A stretch of DNA of 64,000 nt from Fragosphaeria purpurea (taxonomy: Eukaryota; Ascomycota; Sordariomycetes; Ophiostomatales; Ophiostomataceae): positions 1,674,001 through 1,738,000 of the forward strand of contig PCDL01000022.1 of the NCBI GenBank assembly GCA_002778095.1, read 5' to 3'. Made by a program: the position numbers and the translations under genes. Under the pieces are notes generated by a model. The model did no database searches. It saw nothing but the letters and a program-made list of their open reading frames with translations, and was not told where the DNA came from. Below are positions 24,004 to 35,543 of this stretch, piece after piece (the stretch's first letter is position 1; every line of letters starts with the position of its first letter).

Positions 24004-24579
24004 TCACCCAATCTTCTTAAACATGATCTCTGTCGGTGGAAACAATTTGAACCTGACCAGTCAGTTTTTCTTTTCTTTTTTTTCCCCACTTCCCCTTCAT
24101 AGCACGACGTATGGAACAAACTTACCCGTTCTCAATCTCGCTCGTGCGCACCATCCGTAGCTCACCGTGGTCTTTCATCGCCACCGTCCACAGCAGACAT
24201 CCGCAGTTGCCGCAAAAATGCCGCTCCTTGGGCTGTCCGCTGCGCGTGCCCGTCCGAATCGTGTAGATTTTCCAGTAGCTCAGCGGATCCTCAACGACAA
24301 CGTCGTCTGATTTGTACTCTGCCATCTGAAAAGAAAGAAGAGAAGAAAAAAAAAATAGAGAAGCCAAGGCCGTTAGTATGTGGACAGGGACGACAGAGCC
24401 AACCAACGAGAACGAGCAAGAGGGCCCACAATCTGGTACTCGCTGCCGGCATCGCGCTGGCAGTCGGTGCAGTAGCATTGGATGACGCGCCGCGGCCGCG
24501 TCGTGAGCGTGTAGCGGATGCCGCCGCACCGGCAGCCGCCACGGTACCGCGGCGGTGAGGCCGGCGCTGCGGTAAGCAT
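24004..24579 (-). CDS. GFA/CENP-V domain protein, 132 aa, two introns
   Basis: Small zinc protein of the glutathione-dependent formaldehyde-activating enzyme (GFA)/CENP-V fold. Minus-strand exons are 24579-24430, 24325-24126 and 24052-24004. Donors are GTGGGC and GTAAGT, acceptors are CAG and CAG, and phases agree (0 and 2). The zinc ligands are in place: CRCGGIRY near residue 16, CYCTDCQRDAG near 34 and FCGNCGC near 85. The protein ends FKLFPPTEIMFKKIG and is of normal family length. Family members bind small thiol adducts or other electrophiles, but most fungal paralogs have no proven activity. It lies between an MFS exporter and a cytochrome P450. The last exon is short, so the exact C-terminus is the least certain part. 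Confidence 0.82.
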
Positions 24580-25125
24580 GCGGCCGGTGTGTCCGGGGGA
24601 CGGTTGTCAAAACGTGCGGGTTTTCTTCGGGTGACCGTTTCTGCGCTTTTTTTCTTCAGCTTTGAGCTAAGACAGTAGCAAACAGCCGATTGTCGGCTGC
24701 GTCGTCCCAGCTGGTCGTTCAAAAGGGGGTCGTTGGGTCGTCAGGCTTTTTTGCGTGGTGGTGGCGGGTCGGGTCGGTTCGTTGAATACGTACTACTGAT
24801 CCCGCCATCCCGGTTCTTGGGTGGGCTGTTCACAGTACACGCACTGTCTCCACGTCAATCTCCTCTTCTCAGCATTTCATCTGACTTTTGTCCTTGTTTT
24901 GTCGCCATACGACGATCTCGGTCAACAATGTCCATGTTAAGTTACTAAGACCAATGCCTAAACAAACTACTACGAACAGCGCAATGCTTCAAAAATGCAA
25001 ACTATGAATACAATCTACGGTTGTCGGATGGCATCTTTCCTCATCTCTTTTTCCTTCCGTCTGTTGTCCCTTTTCTCTGACACATTAAGCTGTGGTTATT
25101 CATGAGGTTTGTGGTACCTCGTCTC
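24580..25125. other. Intergenic between GFA and P450 genes
   Basis: Upstream of the GFA gene and downstream of the P450 gene, both on the minus strand. T-rich, with no gene seen. Confidence 0.6.
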
Positions 25126-26805
25126 TTATTTTTCTTTCTGGCACACCAACGGCTTTGCCCGAACCAAAAGCTCGACCGGGTTGCAGTTGAATTTCTCGTG
25201 GTATTTCAGCTCGAACCCAGGCGTGCCCAGCTCCCACTCAAACGCGAGCACCACCGCCGCCAGACACACACTGAGCTCCATGTATGCGAGGTTGCGCCCA
25301 ATGCATGCCCGCGGTCCCATGCTGAACGGGATCACGTAGTCGTGTAGGTTCTGCCGCTCCGTCTCCGTAAAGTCTGGGTTGTCCGCCAGCCACCGTTCCG
25401 GCACGAACGCGTCGGCGTCCCGAAACAGTTCGGGATTGTGATGCAGACTCAGTGCCTGGCCCGACACCGACACGCCCGCCGGCAGCATCTCGCCGTCGAT
25501 CAGCGTCGGGGCCGTCGTCCGCCGCGGCGGCCCGCCCGCCAATGGAGGCCGCAACCGGAACGCCTCGTCGATGACGGCACGCAGGTAAGGCACGTGCTGC
25601 AGCGTGGCGTACGGCGCGACGGGGATGTCCTCCGGTGACAGGGCGGCACGCAGCGCAGACCGCAGCGCAGTCTGTTTGTCCGGGTGACGGGCCAGCAGAA
25701 AAACGGTGTTGGTGAGCGCGGTCTGCGTGGTGTCGTTGCCGGCGTTGAGCATCACAGAGCTTTCGGCCACAATCTCGTTGAGCTGCATGGGCACAGGCCG
25801 CTTCGGTGTGGGCTCCGTAGGGATGTACGAGAACAGGTCCGCAAGGCCGTCCTCGAACGTGTTGTTGATGCTGACTGCCGACGTCTCTGACCCGCCCGAT
25901 GTACTCGGTTTGGCCGACCCCGGCGGGTAGCGGAGCCGCTGCGTGGCCAGATACCGGGCCATGCTGGTGAAGTTGTCACCGCAGCGGCCACCAAATGTCC
26001 ATCCAAGAAGCTTGTTCCGCAAGAGGTCGTACCAAAAGGGCGTGAGGTGGCCGAAGAACACACTGAAGGCGGCGCCCTTCTGGAACGTCTCCATGGCGTG
26101 CACGGGCTCGACCTGCCCATCGGGCCGCAGGGCAAAGCAGTCGTCGTCGCCGCGCGCCAGGAACCCGTACGGCTGCGACCAGAAGATGGTGCTGATGGCG
26201 TCAAACGAAAACATGTTGAACCATGGCCGGGCGTCGAAGACGCCGTCTGCGGTCACGGGGAACCGGTCGCGAGGCGAGACACGGCCGCCCTGGGCTTTCG
26301 TGTTCAGGGCAGCCACCAGGTTGCGCACGGTCCGGGCCACGCGCGGCTCCATGGCGGTGATCTGCGCGGGCGAGAAGACGTGCGACAGGTTCTTACGCTT
26401 GTTGCGGTGGAGAGCCTTGTCGGTGGCGTCGGCCATGTGCGGGTTGCCGCCGGCCTGGTTGTCGTAAAAAACGTCCTTCATGATGCTGACCCCGTGGCCG
26501 TAGATGGCGCGATAGGCGTTCGGCGACGAGAACGATAGATGGTTGGGGGCAACGCGGACGACGGGGCCGAGGCGGCGGTGTGCGGCATCGATGGCCAGGT
26601 ACTTGCGGCCATGGTAGTTGTGGTACATCTGCCACAGCGGCGTGAAGGCCGCCACGGACGGCGCTGGGTACTTGCGGAGGCCTTTTTCGTCACAGAGGTA
26701 GACGATGAGGGGGTACAGGAGGGCACCGACGACGGCGACAGCGACGACGACAAGCGCCGCATACGCCGCGTTGGTGGCCGAAGGAAGACCTTCAAGTGTT
26801 AGCAT
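25126..26805 (-). CDS. Cytochrome P450 monooxygenase, 559 aa, intronless
   Basis: Heme-thiolate monooxygenase, anchored in the ER membrane by an N-terminal helix (about residues 12-36, AAYAALVVVAVAVVGALLYP). All core P450 motifs are present: AGNDTT in the I helix, EAFR for the ExxR pair in the K helix, PERW, and the heme loop FSMGPRACIGR with the axial Cys near residue 501. The protein is somewhat longer than the usual 500-530 aa because of a Ser-rich insert near 310-330. The overall style (GLRKYPAPS after the anchor, HRNKRKNLSHVFSP) matches fungal P450s of the benzoate-hydroxylase-like and secondary-metabolite groups, but I cannot assign a subfamily or substrate. The GFA and MFS genes upstream make a small possible detoxification group. 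GC-rich without introns, unlike many fungal P450s. Confidence 0.93.
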   Translation of the reverse strand: MLTLEGLPSATNAAYAALVVVAVAVVGALLYPLIVYLCDEKGLRKYPAPSVAAFTPLWQMYHNYHGRKYLAIDAAHRRLGPVVRVAPNHLSFSSPNAYRAIYGHGVSIMKDVFYDNQAGGNPHMADATDKALHRNKRKNLSHVFSPAQITAMEPRVARTVRNLVAALNTKAQGGRVSPRDRFPVTADGVFDARPWFNMFSFDAISTIFWSQPYGFLARGDDDCFALRPDGQVEPVHAMETFQKGAAFSVFFGHLTPFWYDLLRNKLLGWTFGGRCGDNFTSMARYLATQRLRYPPGSAKPSTSGGSETSAVSINNTFEDGLADLFSYIPTEPTPKRPVPMQLNEIVAESSVMLNAGNDTTQTALTNTVFLLARHPDKQTALRSALRAALSPEDIPVAPYATLQHVPYLRAVIDEAFRLRPPLAGGPPRRTTAPTLIDGEMLPAGVSVSGQALSLHHNPELFRDADAFVPERWLADNPDFTETERQNLHDYVIPFSMGPRACIGRNLAYMELSVCLAAVVLAFEWELGTPGFELKYHEKFNCNPVELLVRAKPLVCQKEK

Positions 26806-27997
26806 ACCAACGTATTAACGAAGAATGATGAGAGAAACGTCGTGACGTACTGTATGAAAGCATGTTCTTCCTTTTTTTTTTTGGTCTGGCTTTAAAAAAA
26901 TGAGATATAAAAACCAACAAAAAGAACAGCAAGTTGCCGTCTAGGCAAGGAAAGAAGGCGTTCTTTTGTGCTCTTTTGACGTCGACGGTGTAATAAAGCC
27001 AGGTTGAGAAGCGTTTTGACAAACCCAAGGCATGCTCTAACGATGCACGGCAACAGGGCAGATTGTGTGTTGTACCATTATATCTTCGAGGGGCCGCCGG
27101 AGGTTGGCGGATCAGGTCGGCGGAAATTTTGGGTTGCCCGTCTTGCGAGAGAGAAGAAGGCCAACTTCATTTCGGCTGCTTTCGCGTCCTTTCTATGAGA
27201 TACGTCGTCGAGTTCGTCAGAGCATCGATCTTCCTCTCCCATGGTGGCGGCCAAGGCCACATAGCGCAGCCACTCGTCGCTGCGCATTTTCCGTGCTCAT
27301 GTGAGCTTTTTTTTCGTTCATTCGTGTCTTCGCGTAGTTGGCGAATAGGATGGAAAGGGGGGGAAATAATGCATTGTCTCGTAGATGTGACGGTTTATTT
27401 CCCTTTCTCGGGCTTGCAGTTTGTGTTTTCGACGACTTTCGCCGGATCAGGAAAATCTCGGCGATGTCAGCGCGTCGATGGCATGGCTTCTCGGGTTTCA
27501 CTGGCCTGCGGCTTCATGGACCAGCGCTAAAGAAGGGCGAGGGAGGCCAAAATGGTTAGATCTCGGCCGCCAACTCACCAAATACGAAGTTTCCACTCTC
27601 CGCATCCCCTAACACCCCATACTCTCTCCATACCCCGGATTTGAGACCGGGGTAAGAGTAAGAGAGAGACGGAGAAGGCTAGACGGCAGTCTTACGATTG
27701 TTTGTGGTTTATTGCGTCTTATGACACATTTTACAGAGGCAGTCATCCACTTCCATGTGTCTGAAAGTCTGGAACCGCTGGTCCACTCCAGGTTTTTTTT
27801 TCTGCCTTTATTTTCAAGATAGATCTAGACGCACGGTAAATGGCTAGTTCCCGTTCGGCGAGAATCTACTGATTGGAAATTATTACACACTATTAGTGAG
27901 AGACTCGCCGACATGTTGACGACCCTTGCGTTTGCAAAATCATTTTTTTCTTGTTTTATCAAATCAAGGTTGAAACCGCCAAGCTTGTCGAAAAATG
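26806..27997. other. Intergenic, no supported gene
   Basis: Promoter side of the P450 gene and 3' side of the next regulator gene. A/T runs at 26874-26882 and elsewhere. No coding region is supported. Confidence 0.55.
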
Positions 27998-30079
27998 TCA
28001 CGGCACCCATGACCTGCTCTCGCCGCTCCAGACGCGTTGTAACCGGTCACAGCACGTCTGGTTCGGCCAACCAGTCGTGCGCATCAATTCTTGCAGAAAG
28101 GTCAAGAGCCGGGTTTGCTCCTCTTTGCCGGAAAAGACCTGACCAAACCACGAGATCAAGGCTGTGCCGTTGATGACCGCACCAAAGACCGGGCTGTTGA
28201 TGGTGGTACCGCACAAGAGACGTACGGGTGCAAGGACCTCGGACTGAGTAGCTGTGTTAGGAGAAAAGGCCATGCTACAAATAATGATAGACAGAGAAAA
28301 TAGAGAAAAAAGGGTGTTGACTTGCCTCCATATAGCGGCTGACCTCGAGCGAGTTCAGATGGTCCGGTTTCCGGTACAGGCCCACAAGCACCTTAGCTGC
28401 ATAGTAGTACTGCCATCCGACAACTGCCATGCTGTTGTCAGTATCCCAAGGAACTGGGACGACACGGGCCACAAAAAAGAGGAGAGAAAGGAAAATAGAT
28501 ATATATAAAAAAGCGGGCCTACCGTGCCATGTACTGATGAATCGCAACGTGGGAAACGGGTCCTCCGGCAGCTGGTACTTGGCCCACGGCTGATACGTCT
28601 CCGGCAGCGCTTCGTGCCACTGCACCAGCAGCCGGTACAGGTCCGCCAGCATCGCCTGCCGCGCCGCCGGGTCCAGCGTCCGGTCCCAGCACACCGTGCA
28701 CGCCCGCGCGAACAAGTACGTAGCCCGGTTTGACCATGCCTCGTCGGACTGCGGCGCCAGCGACACGTCCTCTGCAAACGCAATGCCCGTCACGTCGGGC
28801 TCACACGGCTCCTCGTTCAGCACGGCCATGCGGATGCTCTGCCGCTTGTACACCCAGAAGCTCACGGCGCCGTCGAAGACGTGGTGCGGGTTGCGTGCAA
28901 ACAGCGACGACGCACCCATCAAGTGGCAGCACATGTCTTCCTGCATCTCGGAAAACTGCTCCGCCATGCGCAGGATCACCACCGTCGCCGACAACGCGTC
29001 GTCGTGCGCTGAGTCGGTGCTGCGCGCCGACAGCCGCGCCAAGAGCTCCGCGATGGCCCGGCTGCCGTACAGCTCGCAGCGCGCCTTGTCGAGCTTGCCG
29101 CGGATCGCCATGATGCGCGCCGCGTACGATAGACACGCCGAATAGAGCACGCTGTCGTGTAGGGCCATGCGGGGCACGGCTTCGGTGAAGTAGGCCGTGG
29201 GAGATGCGATATTGAGCTGGTTCGTTAGCAAATCCACCCAATTTTCTATTCTTCTTCTTCTTCTACGCCGCTGCTGTGTTTTTTTACCCAGACGCCGGTT
29301 TCCCGGATGTAAAATTCAAAAACCTCGGCATCGACCGGATCCGTAACCATATGTTGTGGCAAGCTCGAGGGCGACCAGCGCGTGAGGGACGCCGATGCAG
29401 ACAGAGGTGGCGGAGGTGGGCTTGGAGGGCTGTTGATGTGCATCGGCTGGTTTAGCGGGTGGCTGGTTGCGATGGCATCTTGTGTTGGCGGCGGCGGCGG
29501 CGGCGGGCTGCTCTGCGTGGGCACACTGGACACGCTAGACACACTGGGCACAACATAGGCCCCCAGGTACGCCGGCGTGTCGGACCTCTCAGTACTGTCA
29601 GGGGGGCTAGTACTGCTGTCGTCGCCAGAGCCTGTCCCGGTCCCCGTCGCCGCCAACAGGGCCAGTGCCCGCCGCTCGTCGAGTGGTTCGCGGCTCCGGG
29701 CCGGGGTCACAACGCGCTCCGTGTAGATGCTGGGCCGCACGCGGAGCCCGGACCCGGCGTATGTGCAATGCCGTGGATGCCGGGCTTTGCGGCACGACGA
29801 GCAGCTCGGCAAAGCCCGGTCACCTGGGGTCGGGTGTCAGCACTTTTCTGCACGCCACACTCTCGTTGGTCCTTTCCCGTTGCCGGTATTATCAGCACAC
29901 GGCTTTACGCCGAGCAGTGCTCACATCGTAGGTGCCGTTCCCGGCATGGCAGACTGCAGCCGTGCTGGATCAGCGTCTGTTCGTTTTACCGCTCCCTGCA
30001 TGTAGCCATGCTATGCACAACGTTTGGCTTACCATCCTGGTTTCCTTGTTTTGGCGAGTGGTTCCGATTGCGGTGCCAT
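27998..30079 (-). CDS. Zn2Cys6 transcription factor, 563 aa, six exons
   Basis: Nuclear activator of the fungal binuclear zinc cluster class. Minus-strand exons: 30079-30033, 29953-29925, 29823-29288, 29216-28523, 28453-28322, 28251-27998. All junctions are GT-AG and in phase, and several introns end in a CTAAC branch site close to the AG. The cluster is split over three exons, one only 29 nt long, and reads C16-LP-C19-RERHLR-C26-DRALPS-C33-SS-C36-X8-C45. A Ser/Pro-rich linker with poly-Pro follows (to about residue 190). The middle-homology region begins FEFYIRETGVW and continues LNIASPTAYFTEAVPRMALH across intron 3. The end, NTATQSEVLAPVRLLCG-like, fits the fungal TF domain tail. It is divergent from a sugar transporter with 1.4 kb between starts, so that gene is a candidate target. 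Confidence 0.86.
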
Positions 30080-31478
30080 TGCCAATCGGGGTTGTGTGGT
30101 GCGTTTCGTCTTTATTTTTTCTTGTTCGATTTCGTACGTCGTGTGTAGGTGGAACTGCGCAACTCGGCGAGAAAAGTTCCCACTCTCGCCGACTTTTATC
30201 AGCAGCTAGGACGGTAGTCGTCATATATATCCTAGACGATATGACGTATAATGTGGGCATGCCCCAATGAAAAGACAGTTGTAGAAGCACGACGACGGGC
30301 TAAGGAAAAGGAAAAAGGGTGGTTAGAAGCGGGCCGGGGTCGGGTTCGGTAGACGGGTTTTTTGGTCCTGCACAATATTAGTCCATTTATTCCCCCCCTT
30401 CTCGCGTCCCTCGCTTTTTTGTTCCTCGTGGAATGATTTTTTTTCTTTTGCGGTTTTTGCTTGCTTGCTCGTTCGTCTTGTCGTTTTACGGGGTACCTAC
30501 TTCGTACTTGTACGCAATAGGACTGCATTTGATTTCTCCACCGTCCAGTTGCTGAGTACATCCGTTGTCCTCGTCAAGCGAGGCCGTCCTCCGTTCGGCC
30601 AACCGAGGGTACACCGGGTAATGCTAATCCAGATGTGGCAATTCCCGGCGAAAGTTTTGGCACTACGGGACTCTGCAAGCACGTTTTGCATGGCACGCGT
30701 CGAACTAACAGAGACCGATCGCCACCTGTATTCCACTTTTTTTCTCTCAGACCGCTCCCTAACCGGCTTGTTTCTCGTGCCCTTCCCCAATTTCTCTCCA
30801 CAGAACTTTTGTTTCGTTGTCGATGGAGAGTGGTGGACGTCTTGGCAGGTTGGGAGCTAATCCCCATATTCCTCTCCACAGATTCCCCCCTCCCCCCCGT
30901 TTGTTTTGCAAGGCAGAGATGAGGAGTAGAAGGGTTCTTGGCAGGCAGGGTGGAATGTAAAACCCGGTTATTTTTTTTTTTTTTTTGGGGGGGAATTTTT
31001 TTTTGTATGATTTTGTACAGCTTTATCTTTTAATCGACATTTTGCCCAGCCTTAAAAAAAAAAAAAAAAAAAAAAAAAAGAATTGCCCCCTCTTTCGTTT
31101 ACCATTTCGCTTTGTTTGCGGTCTCTTAGTCCCTCTCCTCTTTAGTCCAACAAGCTTCTCACGGACATTGGCGAAATAAGGGAACAGCTCGTGTGGAGGC
31201 AGTTGGTCGACAGGTGCTACACTGCATAGCTTATACATGAATATATATACCAACTCCACGTCGTCCTGCAGCATCGATCTTGTACCGCATCCACTTGGAT
31301 CTGCTTTCAAGCTCTTCTACTGTCTTTTGTGACATTGGAGCATTTCTTTTCCTACTTCTTTCATTTTTCATTTCTCCCGTTTACCTTCTCTTCTTTTCCC
31401 GGACCCAGCCTTGCACACGTTTCTTTCTCTTGTCCTTTCGTCTCGTCATCTATTTTGTTCGGGCTTCTTCTTTCCACC
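30080..31478. other. Divergent promoter region between regulator and sugar transporter
   Basis: Intergenic, with no gene seen. It includes a T17/G7 junction near 30970-30992 and a run of 26 A at 31054-31079. The last 150 bases are C/T-rich, typical of a fungal core promoter. Confidence 0.6.
31229..31252 (+). promoter_or_regulatory. Possible TATA region of the sugar transporter gene
   Basis: A cluster of TATA-like words (TTATAC, then ATATATATA) lies about 230-250 bp upstream of the ATG and is followed by a C/T-rich tract where transcription could start. Positional evidence only. Confidence 0.35.
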
Positions 31479-33551
31479 ATGATGAACGAGAAACCGTCCA
31501 CGGACGTCGCCGAGGCGCGTCCGTCGAGCTCTGGCGGATCAACCAACTCTCCAGCGGCGGCGGTGACTGTAGGCGATGGGCCGCTGGTTCACGTCGACGT
31601 CAATGCGCCGCGCCAGCGGTACTTCTTTGGTGCCCAGGGCAAGAGCCTGATGCGTGCTATCTCGGCGGCCGGCACCGTGGGCTTCTTGCTTTTTGGCTAC
31701 GACCAGGGTGTCCTGAGTGTACGTTGGGCGTTCAGGGTGGCCAGAGAGACGTTGTGGATGGCTGTGGCTAACAGGACATGTTCAGGGCATCAACACGTCA
31801 AAGGATTTCTTGGATCAATTCAATGATCCATCGGATAGTCTCCTGGGCACGATCAGTGCCATCTACGAGTTCGTTTTGCCCCTCCAGGAGATGACGTGAA
31901 TCAAGGCAGCACGGAAGAACTGACAGATTTTTTTCTTCTTTTTTTTTTTTGCCCCTTAGAATTGGTTGCTTCTGTGGCGCTGTCTCCGTCTTCATTGTTG
32001 GAGAGAGACTCGGTCGCCGTCGCTGTCTTTACGTTGGTGCTGCTCTGATGGCCATTGGTGCAATCTTGCAAGCCACTTCGTTCCAGGTCGCTCAAATGAT
32101 TGTCGGTCGTATTGTATGGTATGTCTTGTCTTCTAACCCGCGTACATCTTCAATGTTCTTGGTGATTCTTTGATCTTTCACTAACCGCCTATAGCGGCTG
32201 GGGCAACGGCTTCAATACGGCGACCACGCCGCTCTGGGTCAGCGAGCTCAGTCCCGCCAAGTCCCGTGGCCGTCTCGTGGCCGCCGAGGGCACCCTAATT
32301 GCCTTTGGCATCGTCATCGCCTCTTACTACAACATCGGCATGTACTATGCAACCGGGCCCGTTGTGTGGCGTGCGCCAATCGCCACGCAGCTCGTTTTCA
32401 TCATCGCACAAGTAGGCCTCACGGTTTTTCTGCCGGAGTCGCCGCGTTGGTTGACGAAGCGTATGTTTTCGTTTTATCTCACTTTTTTTTTATTCGTTGT
32501 GTCTTTATTTTACGCAACAAGCTGACCCTCTGTAGACGGACGGCATCAAGATGCCGTAGATATTTTGGCCCAACTCAAGGGCGTCGACGTTCCCCTTGAC
32601 GACGCCGATGTGCAAAAGACCAAGAACGAAATCGACAACGCTTTGGCGCTCGAGCAGGACGGTGGTCCATGGCGCATCACGGAAATGTTCCAGAGCGGGC
32701 CCCTTAAGATCCGTCGGCGGTACATTCTGGCCATCAGTACGTTGGCAATTGTTCTCTGAACATGTAGAAAATCAGATCCGTTGTTGCTAACGCACAAAAC
32801 AGGCCTGCAAGCAATGCAGCAGCTTTCTGGCATCAACTTGCTCGTCTACTTTTTCCCTCACATTCTGACCACCAATCTGGGCATGAACACGGAAACCTCG
32901 CTCCAGCTGGCCGCCGGCCTGTCTCTCACGTACTTCGTCTTCAGTCTGATCCCCCTCTTTTGGCTGGACCGCATGAGTCGTCGGTTCCCTTTGATTCTGG
33001 GTGCCTTTGTCTGCTCATTCTGTTTCTTGATTGTACGTGTCGAATTTTTGTTTTCGTCTTCTTTTCTCTTATGACGCGTCCGCTAACAACTGCAGGCTGG
33101 CGCTCTGCAAGCACACCAGACACAGACGCGTGTCAAGGCGTCGCTGGCATTTTTCTTCCTGTACGAGGCGCTCTTTGGTATCGGCTGGCTCGCCATCCCG
33201 TGGCTGTACCCGGCGGAGATCATGCCCCTGCGCCACCGCACGCACTCGACTGCCATTGCCACCGCCTCCGACTGGATCTTCAACTACATGATTGTGCAGC
33301 TCACGCCCATCATGATCCACAACATCTCGTGGAAGTCCTACATGATCTTTTTCGTTCTCAATTTTGTGTTTGGCGTCGTCATTTGGCTTTTCTACCCGGA
33401 GACCACGGGCAAGACCCTGGAAGAGCTCGACTCCATCTTCCTGGGTGACGGTGACCGCATTTTTGTCGTCAACAAGGCAGGCCGGCTGCTGCCGGCCTTC
33501 CAGGGAAAATTCAACCGGGGCAGTGATGCGGAGAAGAATGACTCTACGTGA
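31479..33551 (+). CDS. MFS sugar transporter, 544 aa, seven exons
   Basis: Plasma-membrane sugar:H+ symporter of the hexose/disaccharide permease family. Exons: 31479-31718, 31786-31868, 31960-32118, 32195-32460, 32536-32736, 32803-33032, 33096-33551, all GT-AG and in phase. Signature motifs are present in order: GYDQGVLSG in helix 1, GERLGRRR between helices 2 and 3, RIVCGWGNG in helix 4, SPAKSRGRL, PESPRWL before the central loop, QAMQQLSGINLLVYF in helix 7, and YPETTGKTLEELD after helix 12. Length and twelve-helix layout match the family. The N-tail (about 65 residues) is Ser/Ala-rich. I start at the first of two adjacent ATGs after CC. Which sugar is carried cannot be told. The divergent Zn2Cys6 gene next door may control it. 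Confidence 0.94.
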
Positions 33552-33925
33552 GGGATCTCGAACAATTGCTGCTGGTGTGTTTTCAGGCCCTTTTACAATT
33601 GTCTGATTTGTTTCTAGTTTCTGAAACGCAACTTTTTCGATTAGTTTTGGGGATTGACATAAACCCTACATTTTCTTCCACCTAAAATATGAAGGCTTTC
33701 AAATGGTTTAAAAAGCATGATATGTCCTGTCAGCTAGAGTATTCAAGTAATTTTTTTTTTTTTTTTTGTTTTTTGTTTTTTTCGCACCCGTAGTAATTAT
33801 TATTAGCTTACGACCTGTGGTCGAATGGCAACATTCCCTCCTATTCCCCACTACATCTTATTGTTGCTTGCGTCCTATAACTCTATACAAGCGTTGGTAT
33901 AGACCAAATCGTGGACTTGCAACGG
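33552..33925. other. 3' intergenic
   Basis: Short AT-rich interval between convergent genes with a T17 run at about 33751-33767. No gene seen. Confidence 0.6.
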
Positions 33926-34641
33926 CTATACAAACCGCGCCGTGGAGGTCGGCGGCGCAGGATACCGGACGACTGCTTGCTCGCGTATACGTCTTCGCAT
34001 TTTCACACAGTCTGACGCAGCGACGATAGCGGCGGATATTGCCCGTAGACCGCTAATACCGTGATTAATAAAGTAGAAGAAATAAAAAAATGAGGCTGAC
34101 GCCAAGAAACTTACACCGCAGAAAGGGTATAATTCCACGCTGCGCTGAAAAGCCAGTCCCACTGTTGCAGCTGGGGATTTGGGTAGGTCGGATGGGCCGC
34201 GCCATACTCATATCCGCCTCCGGTACCGTACAAAACGGCGGCGACAACATCAGCAATGCCGGTCCAGGTGCTAATAGTGTTGTAGGACAGATAAAGCCAG
34301 ATGGCCACGATGTCGGCCAGGATAGCAATGATACACTTAAAAAGGAACGAAGAAGAAAAGAAATAAAGAAAGGCGCAGTATACGATTAGCAAAACGTCGG
34401 AGAGACGGACGAAGGGCCCCCCCCCCCCCCCCCCCCAAAAAAAAAAACGAGACCTTACACCTATGATGATATCGAGAAGTACGGCTGGAGTCCTGGCCGT
34501 CAGAAAGCTTGAGAGTGCCAGCAACGCGATGCCAGACCCCAGCGTGATGGCATGAAATACGATATAGAGCCATTTCAATACCGTCGCCCTGCGTTGTCCT
34601 GCCATTGCGGGCAGCCCTGCATTGCGCGGCTGAGATGCCAT
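33926..34641 (-). CDS. Small integral membrane protein, 176 aa, two introns, unknown function
   Basis: I do not recognise a family. Minus-strand exons are 34641-34459, 34335-34115 and 34052-33926, with donors GTAAGG and GTAAGT, acceptors AAG and TAG, and phases 0 and 2 that agree. The joined protein shows four hydrophobic stretches: about 22-48 (LKWLYIVFHAITLGSGIA), 52-78, 82-98 (GIADVVAAVLYG) and 128-152, then a basic tail (KMRRRIREQ). This topology resembles small fungal four-helix proteins of the MARVEL type, but the similarity is only by layout. Intron 1 holds a very long homopolymer (20 G then 11 A or T depending on strand) that could vary in length. It is convergent with the sugar transporter gene. 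Confidence 0.65.
34417..34447. repeat. C20-A11 homopolymer tract inside an intron
   Basis: Twenty C followed by eleven A on the plus strand, so T11 then G20 on the transcript strand of the membrane-protein gene, within its first intron. The length is sensitive to sequencing error. Confidence 0.9.
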
Positions 34642-35543
34642 TGACTGGGCGAAAGAGCTAGCTAGACTCTGTCTCGAGACGAGCTCTTCGGATGATATTG
34701 GAACTTTGCGGTGAAAGATTTGTTGTTCTCAAGAGGCGCGCCTTGGTAAACCTATGGCGTGAGATTGTTGCAAGAGCGAGGCGAGTCCACCATGGCTCGC
34801 TTGGTTTGGATAACCAGCTCATATGTAGTCGCCAACTGTGCCACATTGCACGGCTGGGACTTTACCCCTGGCCAACGCCGCGTCAAGGACATTTCGTTAT
34901 CGACCATGTTGCCCACGGGATGGACGTTTTATCCGGCAGTCTTTGTGTCTTTCTCAAATCCAATCTATGATAGACACCATTGGATTGAATATAATCACAC
35001 GCCGAATGTGCGTTTATGAATTTTAGAAGACAAAGGGCCAGGCACATCAGCGTCTGCTTCTTGGGTATTTTGCAGGTCACTCTGAGTTTTTTATTACTGC
35101 CACATGCATACCCATCACCGGCGTCACATAATTTTGATGTTCTCATCATACAGGAATAATCGCAAACAACCATATCGTGAGCGTACTTTGAAAGGAGATG
35201 CGTGAGTAATATGACTCTTGAAATACACCTAAGTACCTAGAACTACCTATGAAATACTGACCCATCCAGGGCCATAACTCTGCCGATAACATAAACCTGG
35301 TCGGCAGCAACTATGCTTGCTGGCTTACGGCCTTGCCTTGTCTTGCGGCCTTGTAGCCTTGCCTTGGCACGGCATGGGGATGGGTTACATTTCTGACTAA
35401 TCGTCTCCTGGATCACCGCTGGGCTGGCCTACGCAAAACCTTGCTACTGGATCACTCGGATTTTTTTTCCGGCATCTTTCCGTCGTTTGAGAAACATTGT
35501 GCACTCATCTTTGGCTTGCCACCAAACGAACACCATCGCCACT
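34642..35543. other. Intergenic, divergent promoters
   Basis: Separates the small membrane protein gene and the DUF7704 gene, which start in opposite directions. It includes a short GCCTTGCCTTG-type direct repeat at about 35330-35370. No gene is supported. Confidence 0.55.

Noticed and set aside
29246..29287. Read-through end HSSGVEEEEE of exon 3 in the regulator at 28-30 kb
   Set aside because: Splicing at TGG|GTAAAA to CAG|CTCAAT restores the conserved ETGVW-LNIASP block and has a CTAAC branch site, so the acidic end is intronic.
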